From: Colletotrichum lupini
Lineage: Eukaryota; Ascomycota; Sordariomycetes; Glomerellales; Glomerellaceae
Reading direction: 5' to 3'
Assembly: GCF_023278565.1 (NCBI RefSeq)
Contig: NC_064679.1
Coordinates: 5,208,001 to 5,272,000, forward strand
Length of the DNA stretch: 64,000 bases
The translations under genes and the position numbers were made by a program. The notes beneath the pieces are model-generated. The model saw nothing but the letters and a program-made list of their open reading frames with translations, did no database searches and was not told the origin of the DNA. How positions within the stretch are numbered: the first letter of the stretch is position 1; the number at the start of each line of letters is the position of its first letter. Shown piece after piece: positions 37,205 through 45,493 of the stretch.

Positions 37205-38749
37205 ATGCGCTTCACGGCACTGATTTCGTATATCCTCTCCGCGCTCTTTGTAGCGCAATTCCCAACACCAGCCCTCGGCATCCGGACAACCCGCCAATCC
37301 GGAAGCCTAGCCTTCCTACCCGACACCCCTCTCTTTACGTTTTCCTATTCCACGCCAAACGCCGACGCAAAGAACTGGATCGGCATCTACCGCGCCTCCG
37401 GCGGCGGACCCGAGAATCAGACGTTTGTAGAGCCGTCGCTGGCCTGGGGGTATGCGCCCCAGTCTAACGGGACGCTCAAGATTGAGAACGGGTCGGGGTC
37501 GGGTTTGGTCCCTGGCGAGTACCGCGCCTACTTCCTCGCCAAAGACGGGTACGCGTGGCTTGCGCCGCCGGTGGACGTGAGGGTGCCGTATGCTTCCGGG
37601 CCGGTTGAGTTCCTCCTTGACGAGGTTACGCTGAGGAACGCGCGGGTCGGGGACGGGTACGAGGCGCGGGTTGATGGGTTGAGGAGCGGTGGCGGGAGTG
37701 CGTCCGTGAGCTTTCGTAAAGTCGAGGGGAGCGAATGGGTCAAGGTGTCGGAGGCGGGCGTCGTATCTGGCACGCCTGACGTCGCGGGGCCCTCTCACGT
37801 CACGATCGAGGTGGCCGTCGCAGCAGCAGCAGCTGGGGATGGCTCGTCTGCGCGGTTGGACGTCACCATCCCCGTCCGCCCCATCGGCGCACCGCTCGTG
37901 GACGAGGTATCCGTCATGTCTTTCAATTTGTGGCACGGCGGAACGCAGGTATCCGATTACCACGCCAAACAAGTGCGGTTTCTGGCCTCGAGCGGCGTAG
38001 ATGTCGTCGGCGTACAGGAGAGCACGGGAGGCCATGCTACGCGGCTGGGGGATGCGTTGGGGTGGTATTCGTGGCAGGGCGGCGACGTTGGGTTCGTGAG
38101 CAAGTATCCGCTCAAGGACGCCGCTGCGCACGAGGGCGGGACGTATGCTGCGTCCGTAAGGGTTGTGCTCGATGGTGAAGGGGAGGAGGTTGTGTTGTGG
38201 AATGTGCACTTGGGGTACGACCCGTACGGACCCTACGACTTCTGCTTCGACAACATGACGGTGGAGGAGGTGCTGGCGCGGGAGACGGAGTCCAAGAGGA
38301 CGCCGCAGATCGAGTCTGTCGTCCGGGCCATGGCGGGGCAGTTGGCGGAGGCGGAGGCGGTGCCTGTGATGTTGGTGGGTGATTTCAACGCGCCTTCGCA
38401 TCTGGATTGGGTTGATGCCACGAGCGGGATGCACTGCGGACAAGGGGAGATGCCGTGGCCTACGTCAGTTGCGCCGACAGAGGCCGGGTTGGTTGATTCC
38501 TATCGGGTTGTGTGGCCAGAACCCGGGGCAAGGCCGGGGGTTACGTGGTCGCCTATCTTCTTGGAGAATGAGGGAAGGCCGGAGCCGATGGACAGGATTG
38601 ATTTTGTGTATTTCCGGGGCGGGAAGTTGGAGGTCCTCGGGTCGGAGGAGGTTGTGGTGGGGGAGCCGGCGCCGGAGCCGGGGCACGGGGCAAATGAGTG
38701 GACTTCGGATCATGCTGCTGTTGTGACGAGGTTTAAGATGAAGAGTTAG
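37205..38749 (+). CDS. Secreted endonuclease/exonuclease/phosphatase (EEP) family protein with N-terminal Ig-like domains
   Basis: Intron-free, 514 residues from the first ATG. Residues 1-25 form a signal peptide (cut near PALG). Residues about 27-130 form a beta-rich domain and about 136-225 a second one containing VSGTPDVAG, reminiscent of putative-Ig/cadherin-like repeats. The EEP catalytic domain spans 233-510 with a complete set of residues: SFNLW (Asn241), QES (Glu272), NVHL (His335), GDFNAPS (Asp393, Asn395), DRIDFVY and SDHAAV (Asp502, His503). Family members cleave phosphodiesters in nucleic acids, inositol phosphates or sphingolipids. A secreted DNase- or phosphodiesterase-like role outside the cell is likely but the substrate is unknown. 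GC at third positions is very high, unlike the flanks. Confidence 0.88.
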   Translation: MRFTALISYILSALFVAQFPTPALGIRTTRQSGSLAFLPDTPLFTFSYSTPNADAKNWIGIYRASGGGPENQTFVEPSLAWGYAPQSNGTLKIENGSGSGLVPGEYRAYFLAKDGYAWLAPPVDVRVPYASGPVEFLLDEVTLRNARVGDGYEARVDGLRSGGGSASVSFRKVEGSEWVKVSEAGVVSGTPDVAGPSHVTIEVAVAAAAAGDGSSARLDVTIPVRPIGAPLVDEVSVMSFNLWHGGTQVSDYHAKQVRFLASSGVDVVGVQESTGGHATRLGDALGWYSWQGGDVGFVSKYPLKDAAAHEGGTYAASVRVVLDGEGEEVVLWNVHLGYDPYGPYDFCFDNMTVEEVLARETESKRTPQIESVVRAMAGQLAEAEAVPVMLVGDFNAPSHLDWVDATSGMHCGQGEMPWPTSVAPTEAGLVDSYRVVWPEPGARPGVTWSPIFLENEGRPEPMDRIDFVYFRGGKLEVLGSEEVVVGEPAPEPGHGANEWTSDHAAVVTRFKMKS

Positions 38750-39542
38750 TTGCATCTATGAAAATGCGTCGTATTGAATACTATCTCTAGAGGTCAAGTC
38801 TGCGAGAGTGAACATGATGTGTATACTGTAAGGCAAATGATGAAATCTGTGGCAGTCTGTTGGCCTTCGTGTCAAAGTCTTGGTCACTTGCTTAGAGCCC
38901 CGTCTTCTCCTCAGATCGCGATGTGCCCTCTACTACTGTTGATAAAAACAACATCCTGTGGCCTGTGAAACATCATAGGTGCGAACAGATAGAAATGGCC
39001 CAACAATTGCTATAGACTCTGTGCACTCGCTCCTTCGTCAATCAATGGAGAGTCTGCTGTGATATCGAGATATGCAATGCTTAAGTAAGGCACGTTGGAT
39101 TAATTCATTAGTTGAATTGTGCAATAACCATGCATAAAATGCACTGACTAAGCACGATGGGATGCATTGCGATGACGTCAGTGTGGTTTGTGCGGAGCCA
39201 TGATGTAAGTGCCCAGTGAGGTGGAAGGAGGACCGAAGAAGGAAGGAGGCCCTGTGCAATGTGGTCGACATCAGGCCACTCACCACACACTCACGGCAGG
39301 CACTTTGACGTTTGAACTTGTTTTCAGATTTTGGTATCAGGAAGGTGCACCTGCTGCTAAGGCCATGTACACAGTACTTACATAACCGCCTCCTCTCGAA
39401 CCTGGATACCCGGAACGTCCTTTCATCCCCATCCACCACAAGTCAGTTCTGAAAAGAAGAAAGAAAACCACAACCAGACACCCAGTACTCGAACCGAATC
39501 GAGTTCCGGAAACCAAGTATCAAAAACCAAAGACGAACAAAG
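38750..39542. other. Intergenic spacer upstream of the small protein gene
   Basis: This 793-bp region has no supported gene. A 133-codon minus-strand frame at 39038-39439 has no recognisable pattern. The last 120 bases, rich in A and C, look like the leader of the small gene at 39543. Confidence 0.5.
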
Positions 39543-39812
39543 ATGCCCTTCTCTTTCACATCCTCCATTTCCTTCTCCTCCTCAATCAGCCACAACGGCA
39601 AGACGGAGGAGAGGCGCTGGGCCCGCAAGACGGAGCGGAGTCCCTCGGGCACCACCGTCCGGACAGCGTCCTACAAGACAGGCGAGCCCGTCTACCTCGA
39701 GCGCCGCGAGTACGATTCCGCGGGACGCGCCCTACCAGAGGGACGCGCTGTCAAGAGCGATGGGACGGAAAAGATTGATCGTCGCATCGAGGACGTTTCT
39801 GAGCGGGAATGA
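39543..39812 (+). CDS. Small hydrophilic basic protein, unknown function
   Basis: An 89-residue frame starts at an ATG in favourable context (AACAAAGATGCC) after a leader free of ATGs for about 100 bases. A Ser/Phe-rich start (residues 1-17) is followed by a charged, probably disordered part with TYR-like aromatic residues spaced among Arg/Glu (KTGEPVYLERREYDSAGRALP) and the ending KIDRRIEDVSERE. No domain is recognised. The regular charged composition and codon use differ from the random frames around it, and small charged proteins of this type occur widely in filamentous fungi. It has no cysteines and no signal peptide. It could still be a chance frame. Confidence 0.55.
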   Translation: MPFSFTSSISFSSSISHNGKTEERRWARKTERSPSGTTVRTASYKTGEPVYLERREYDSAGRALPEGRAVKSDGTEKIDRRIEDVSERE

Positions 39813-40122
39813 AGGTGGGGGCTCCGGAATGGGATCATCAATATAATGGGCATGGAGTTTTGGGGTTTGTTTTGGGAGGTTATCAGTCAATGAGCGATCA
39901 TTTTTCAAGTCTTTTATGAAGAAGTGTCCTACAAATGCACTTGGTCTCGTGATGGCAGGTGTAATATGTTGTCTTGAAAATCATCAACCACCTTGTTTAA
40001 CCGTCGTACTGCATAACAACGACAGGGAGTTTTCACCATTTGATTTCACAAGCATCAAATATACGTGACGGTCATGACTGCATTACACTACGCTCTCTCG
40101 CGCATTCTACTGCCCGGCAACC
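39813..40122. other. Convergent intergenic spacer
   Basis: A 310-bp tail-to-tail gap between the small protein gene (+) and the oxidoreductase gene (-). It must hold both 3' ends; AT-rich, with no frame of interest. Confidence 0.5.
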
Positions 40123-41289
40123 TCAAATCTTGATGACAACCTTGCCAAAGTGCTTCTGGTCCCACTGGTACTGGTACGCCTCCTTGACCTCCTCGAAGCC
40201 GAAAATCTTCTGATCGACAACAGGCTTGATCTTGTTGGCGTCAATCGCCTGGTTCATCTCCTCAAACTGCTGCTTCGAGCCCACAAACAACCCGCGGATC
40301 GTGCAAATGTTGGCTAGCGCGTCCAGCAGTGTCGGCTGCTCCCCCTCGGGCTTGTCCCCGTGCGACAAGAACCCAATAATGGAAATCACGCCCTCCAGCT
40401 TGACAGCCTTGAGCGACTGCGCAACCGTTCCCGGACCGCCGACCTCGATGATGTGGTCGACGCCCACGCTCTCCGGCGTCAGCGACTTGGCCACCTCGCC
40501 CCAGTTGGGCGTCTCCTTGTAGTTGATGACATGGTGCGCTCCCAACTTCTTGAGCTGCTCGCCCTTGGCCGCCGACGACGTCGTCGCGATGACCGTCGCA
40601 CCCGCTGCGACGGCGAACTGGATCGCCGAAAGGCTCACGCCGCCGGTGCCCTGCGTCAGCACGTAGTCGCCCGGCTTAAGGGCCTTGGACTGCAGACCGT
40701 ACAACGCGTTCCACGCCGTCAGCGGCGCGCACGGGAGCGTGGCGGCCTCGACGGACGAGAGCGTCTTGGGGGACTTCACGACGCCGTGCTCGGGGAACAC
40801 GGCGTATTGGCGGAGCGTGCCGTCGAGGGCACCGCCGAGGCCGGATTTGACGGCGAGAGGGGTGATGGGGTTGGATTGGTGGTGCTGGTTGAAGAGGGTC
40901 GCAATGTTGTCGCCCTCCTTGACCTGCGTGACCTTGGGGCCAACGGAGACGACGCGCCCGGCGCCGTCAGAGGCCGGGACGCGGGGGAAGCTGACGGGGA
41001 ATGGGTAGAGGCCCTAGGTGCAAGGGAGCGGCGTTAGCGGGAGTGGCGGGCCGGCGTGTCTCGGTCGACCGGAGGTATTTCGGGCACCGGGCACAAGGGT
41101 TACAAGCGAACTTACCTTTGGGATGGCCAGATCGCGGAAGTTTAGGGAGACGGCCTCGATCTGCACGAGGACGTCGTAGTCGCCCAGCTGTGGCAGAGGC
41201 ACATCCTTCTTGAGCTCGAGGGTATCCCAGTTGCTGCTGTCCTTGCCGATGCCGGTGATGGACCAGGCGTTGGTTGATGTTGGTGCCAT
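40123..41289 (-). CDS. Medium-chain dehydrogenase/reductase (zinc-independent quinone-oxidoreductase/alcohol-dehydrogenase-like)
   Basis: Two exons (41116-41289 and 40123-41013) separated by a 102-bp phase-0 intron with GTAAGT donor and TAG acceptor give 354 residues. The join AIPK/GLYPFP restores the GroES-like N-terminal fold (SLNFRDLAIPKGLYPFP...VPASDGAGRVVSVG). The Rossmann motif GTGGVSLSAIQFAVAAGA begins near residue 180 and NYKETPNWGEV and DHIIEVGGPGT follow as in MDR enzymes. The GHE zinc motif and structural Cys cluster of true alcohol dehydrogenases are absent, so it belongs to the NAD(P)H-dependent, zinc-independent branch. Reaction is reduction of a quinone, enone or aldehyde; substrate unknown. 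A near-perfect 22-bp palindrome lies 148-169 bases upstream. Confidence 0.92.
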
Positions 41290-43090
41290 GATGAGTACTT
41301 GTGTATGGGTGATGATCAGTTATCGTCCGATTAACCTTTTAGATTCTTCAGCAGAACCATGTAGGATCTTGCTTCGCAAACCTGGCCTTTATGTATCGAA
41401 CTCCCCAAGAAAAGATTTCAAAGCAATCGTGGGGTTTTCGAAGCTCCGAAGCTTCGAAGAGCGTCGACATGACGCAATGTCCACTCATACCGTCATATTG
41501 GGTCCGGCAATGCGACCTTCTTTTGCACTCGATTCCACTGACTCGAATGTCTTGAACCGTAGACATCCCAGTTTGGAGCTATGAACCCCCCTGCCCGTGT
41601 CCATTGACTTTCCGCCGCTATTCCGCTTTTTGCCCCGGAGCCGCTCGGCATCGACGCCAATTGCCAGATGCAAGCCAGTATCCCGGGTGCAACTTAACCA
41701 GTTGGCAGTGGCATACGGCGGCCATTTGATCTGTCCCCCGATGGCCAACCCACCAAAACGGCATTCAGGGTGTCATGAGAACTCAACGATCGGACCATGG
41801 ATGCGTTGGACGGCGTCGTGCTGGTTTTCCCGCGTCCACTGATTTAGAAGCCCGCAGCTCTCAACACCTGGGCTTGGCTGGGTCTGTGCCCACTTGTATC
41901 CATTTTTCAGAAGGTTTTGTTTCTTCTAGGTAGCTTACTAATTCGATGATAACTCATGAGTTTGTCACTAACAAAGTGGAACAGTGAGGGGAGAGTAAGT
42001 AGTAACGAGACGGCGAGGAACGAGACAGCAGGTTCGGTGAGTGCACAAACAACTTGCGAATAGCTTCACAATTCTCACTAGTCATGCTTGTCAGACACCG
42101 TTTAGACCTAACAAAACACCCCTCCTTTTGATCCTCCGACAGGCGTTGTTAGGATGCATATTGACAGGATGCATGGATTTTTGCCGCCTCCACCACCCTA
42201 AGCTTCGCCCCTCGCAAATGTCCGCCCCAGCCGGATTCTGCCCAGTTGCTATCGAGCTGAACCATGCCGTACATGAGTGCATCTCCTAGGTGCTCCAACA
42301 CACTATGGCGGGTCGAATGCGAGAAAACCTACTTACTCACTCGAGGCGGTTGGTCAACATCATCAACCACGGTCCTTCCAGCGACACTCGTCTCCCCCAC
42401 CCAAGGAATCCGATGAATAGATTTGTTTCCCGGCGTTATTCCCATGCAAAAAGTCTAGAACCCGCAGCTGACGCGGCTCCACAATCAAGCTGACAACTAA
42501 TGAACCCCTCCAAGGCCCACCGTGGCACAATCCGACGTCTTTGGGTTCGCGGGCTGGAATTGAGACTGCTCCAGATGGCGAGGTTATTAAGTAGCTGGAC
42601 GGGGGTCACATCAAAGTGTACAGATGCGGATATTGCTCTCAACATGAAGCTGCGTCCACTCTGGTTAGTTTACTAGGCGATGTAAACTGCTGTTCCGCCT
42701 TTCGATGGGGGCCCAGTTCGTGTAATTATTTCCCGTCCGGGCCGGGGTGTTGCAATCGACGGGCGGTTTCAGATTGACCAAGTGCAATATGGTCCGGTAT
42801 TTACAACCGCTTTATGGTCTGCTTTCTCTGCTTAATTAGATGCCCCTGCGTTCTCCACGAAATCTCATCAAAACTTCTCGGCAAGGGGGAGGAGGCAAGA
42901 CTCCGTTTCGCCATTCAGAATAAAGTATGTCTGTACTTGAAAGATAATCGCAAGATATACTCCGCGGCCCAAATGTAATCCTATTCCAACATTCATTCCA
43001 ACTCCTACTGTCATTCTTTTTCGCACCACTGGCGGGTTGCTTTACACGGTCTTTACAGCGTCTCAATCCCAGCAAATCCAACTAGCAACG
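41290..43090. promoter_or_regulatory. Divergent intergenic region between MDR oxidoreductase and GH12 glucanase
   Basis: 1.8 kb with no supported gene; short frames on both strands do not resemble proteins. It must contain both promoters. It includes the palindrome at 41437-41458 near the oxidoreductase start. A CCGGGG at 42742-42747 fits the CreA consensus SYGGRG in front of the glucanase, though so short a motif is weak evidence. Confidence 0.5.
41437..41458. promoter_or_regulatory. 22-bp near-perfect palindrome in the MDR promoter
   Basis: Left arm TTCGAAGCTCC and right arm GAAGCTTCGAA are reverse complements except for one pair (20 of 22 positions symmetric). It sits 148-169 bases upstream of the oxidoreductase ATG at 41289. 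Such a dyad could bind a dimeric transcription factor; this is inference. Confidence 0.45.
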
Positions 43091-43941
43091 ATGCATTTCA
43101 CTCGCCACCTGGTCCCGGCCGTCTTCGCGTCCGCCGCGGCCGCCGAAAAGACCTTCTGCGGTGCCCCCAACGACTATGAGGTCCTCATGGGCACTCCGTG
43201 GATCGTCTACTCGATGAACTACGCCTACCAGGCCATCAAGGGATCGGCTTGCACCGGCTACTACGGCACGTCCGGGTCCGGCGACGCGCAACGAATCCAA
43301 TGGAGCAGCATCTGGGACATTGATCCCACGTACCAAAAGGACGTCGTCAAGGGATACTCCTTCATCGGCCTGACCCAGAACCTCGAGACCAAGCTCAGTG
43401 ACATTCAGAGCATCCCCAGCACCTACAGCTGGACTGTCTCCAACTCTTCGGCCTACAAGGGTAAGTAGGGGTTCTACGTTGCATCACGTTCAACCTAGCG
43501 GTACTCGCCTGTACTAACCCAATCAACAAAGGCAACGTCGTCTACGACTTCATGACCTCCGACACCAAAGGCGACAGCACGTCCAGCAACGCCCAGGAGC
43601 TCATGCTCTGGCTCCGCTGGGAAGGCGGACAGGTGCCCATTGGCTGGGCCGACGGCCCGACGGCCACGATCGACGGGCTCTTTGGCAAGGACGGGTGGAA
43701 GCTATACCAGGGCAAGAACACCGATACCGGCATCACCGTGTCTTCGCTGCTTGCTCCCACCCAGTACGGCGACCTGGAGAAGGGCTCCTTCGAGGGAGAC
43801 ATCAAGGACTGGCTCCTCGCGCTCTCCAAGCAAGGCGTCTTCTCCGAGAGTACCTACGTCAATGTCGGAAATGCTGGTCAGGAGCCGTACTGGGGTACCG
43901 TCACGTTCAACAACACTCTTGGCTTGAACATCAACCTTTGA
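43091..43941 (+). CDS. Secreted GH12 endo-beta-1,4-glucanase / xyloglucanase
   Basis: Two exons split by a 71-bp intron (43461-43531, GTAAGT donor, CTAAC branch, AAG acceptor) encode 259 residues. Residues 1-18 form an Ala-rich signal peptide. The mature part is a single GH12 jelly roll of standard size. The nucleophile lies in AQELMLWL (Glu146) and the acid/base in GQEPYWG (Glu241), matching the ELMIWL and GTEPF motifs of family members; SFEGDIKDWLLAL is the conserved segment between them. Tryptophans near the cleft (WIVYSMNYAYQ, IQWSSIWDI) fit glucan binding. The enzyme cuts beta-1,4-glucan or xyloglucan in plant walls; which one is preferred cannot be read here. No carbohydrate-binding module is present. 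It ends 120 bases from the stop of the convergent PhzF gene. Confidence 0.93.
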
Positions 43942-44061
43942 GGTAAAGGAAACGTAGTCAGGGTATCTGCGTGAGACAACTACCGGCTTCACTTCATGTA
44001 CAAATTCATCTACATTGTTCATCAACGCTGATGGCCGTCTTGTATATGTTATTTAAACTGT

Positions 44062-44982
44062 TCATGACTTCAAGAAGATGGTGCCGCTCATCACCTTTGT
44101 GGCCGTTCCTCCAAGATGCAGCGTCTCCAGCTTTCGTGTACCATCCGTGCCCCGTCCGAGCTTTGCGTCAACGTAAATGTCGCTTCTACGACCCATCTCG
44201 ACTCCCTGAGTGATCTCAAAGCTGAGGGAATCTTCAGAAAACTCGTGCAAACTCAGGTAGCTCGAGAGAGCGCAGGCTGCGCTACCAGTGGCAGGATCCT
44301 CCAGATCGGGCTCGATCAAACGGGTTCTGATCTTGTGCACAACACGTCCATCGATTGTCTCGGCCCCAAGGCGCACAAAGTAGTATCGCGAGATGAACGT
44401 CTTGCGCCACCCTTCGTCCAGAAGCTCCTGCTGCCGAAACTCCATGGGCCCAATCTTTGCCGACGCCAACGATGCCAACGAGGGCAACTCAACAAGAGCA
44501 AATGTCATGCCGTTCACGATGCTAAAGACGGGCGCTTCGACCTCTGCGTTGGCGAGTTCTGCCGTCGCATTGCTGTAGGGTCCGGGCCCAAGGTCCCTCA
44601 GCCGCTTCTGGTGAAGATGGGTGTTGTGCGGGATAGCGGCCCGTACGGACTCGGACTCCGTCTCTTCGATCTCAATGGGTCCGGCCTTTGCAATCAGCTT
44701 CTTGACGCCGCGGGACGTGAGAAAGATGGCTGTGCCGACGGTGGGGTGGCCCGCAAAGGGAAGTTCCGCGGTCGGCGTAAAGATATCGAAGCGGCGCTCC
44801 GTGGATGCGGGGTCGTCGACTTCGTGCACAAAGGTTGTCTCCGAGTAGTTGAACTCTCTGGCAATGGTTTGTTTCTGCTCCTGCGTCAGGGATGTCGAGG
44901 CCGGGATCGTGACAATGGCTAGAGGGTTGCCCTCAAAGGGCTTGTCCGTGAAGACGTCGACCGTGGTGTAAGGAAGCTCCAT
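44062..44982 (-). CDS. PhzF-family isomerase-like protein
   Basis: Intron-free, 306 residues from the ATG at 44982; the frame stays open 300 bases further upstream but has no ATG there. Both halves of the diaminopimelate-epimerase-like fold are present. Catalytic residues of PhzF are conserved: Glu48 in NYSETTF, His79 in FAGHPTVG, and Asp229 in EDPATGSA. In phenazine producers PhzF isomerises a dihydro-anthranilate precursor, but most fungal homologues have no known substrate, and no other phenazine gene is visible here, so a phenazine role should not be assumed. It shares a 511-bp promoter with the lyase-hydrolase fusion gene, suggesting coordinated expression and possibly action on a related amino-acid-like substrate. 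Confidence 0.9.
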   Translation of the reverse strand: MELPYTTVDVFTDKPFEGNPLAIVTIPASTSLTQEQKQTIAREFNYSETTFVHEVDDPASTERRFDIFTPTAELPFAGHPTVGTAIFLTSRGVKKLIAKAGPIEIEETESESVRAAIPHNTHLHQKRLRDLGPGPYSNATAELANAEVEAPVFSIVNGMTFALVELPSLASLASAKIGPMEFRQQELLDEGWRKTFISRYYFVRLGAETIDGRVVHKIRTRLIEPDLEDPATGSAACALSSYLSLHEFSEDSLSFEITQGVEMGRRSDIYVDAKLGRGTDGTRKLETLHLGGTATKVMSGTIFLKS

Positions 44983-45114
44983 CGATGTGTCGTTCAAGGG
45001 CGGATCGCTAAGACGGTAGACGCAAATGAAGTATGTCAACAGGGCTTGAATGACAGATAGAACGGGGCCACGTTCATACGGGCTGTCTAAATAGTGAAGC
45101 TGGTGGGCGATATA

Positions 45115-45121
45115 TGAGTCA
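45115..45121. promoter_or_regulatory. TGAGTCA, Gcn4/CpcA-type site
   Basis: Exact match to TGASTCA, the target of the general amino-acid-control factor, 133 bases from the PhzF start and 373 from the fusion gene start. One 7-mer can occur by chance, but the context of amino-acid enzymes makes it plausible. Confidence 0.4.
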
Positions 45122-45393
45122 CTTGCTGGTTCTAACACCTGGTCGAGACGGAACTGTTTATTAAGCAACAATTGCGAATCGATCGGTAAACACTTATTCG
45201 GCGTAGCCCGCGCCTTTTGCGCCCTTCCCCGACAGACGTCCCCACTCCCCGGCCCCTCATCTTGACGATTCACGGAGTCCACATTCGCGCTTCAACAATG
45301 CTCCTACCTCCTCAAGTTCGAGTATGACTATCTAATAATGGTGATCAGTCTGCGTTGGTACCATATACATCTAACAAGCCCTCATATACAAAA

Positions 45394-45412
45394 TGTCGTA
45401 TAAGAAACGACA
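45394..45412. promoter_or_regulatory. Inverted repeat TGTCGT-N7-ACGACA
   Basis: Perfect 6-bp arms around a 7-bp spacer, 82-100 bases upstream of the fusion gene ATG. The position near the expected core promoter suggests a dimeric regulator site; untested. Confidence 0.4.
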
Positions 45413-45493
45413 AGTTCCCTCCATCATTCTCGCCATTCTCCGCGTCAGTTCAAGTTAAATTGTAGCATCAAGACAGGATCATAGTACTCAACC

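Larger units (their letters stand above)
44983..45493. promoter_or_regulatory. Bidirectional promoter of the PhzF and lyase-hydrolase genes
   Basis: The two start codons are 511 bases apart on opposite strands. Within the gap are TGAGTCA at 45115-45121, a Gcn4/CpcA-type site, and an inverted repeat TGTCGT/ACGACA at 45394-45412. No coding frame other than the ATG-less upstream extension of PhzF is present. Confidence 0.65.

Noticed and set aside
37316..38443. 375-codon minus strand frame
   Set aside because: Antisense shadow of the EEP gene; Arg/His/Pro-rich with no motif, while the + strand has a full active site.
40360..41037. 225-codon + strand frame
   Set aside because: Antisense shadow of the MDR oxidoreductase; Arg/Gly/Leu-rich, no domain.
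44062..44982. Phenazine biosynthesis cluster
   Set aside because: Only a PhzF-family protein is present; none of the other phenazine enzymes is nearby, and the family is broad.
44062..45282. Longer PhzF start at 45282
   Set aside because: The upstream extension contains no ATG; it would need a GTG start and adds 100 residues unlike the family N-terminus. The ATG at 44982 begins exactly at the conserved domain.
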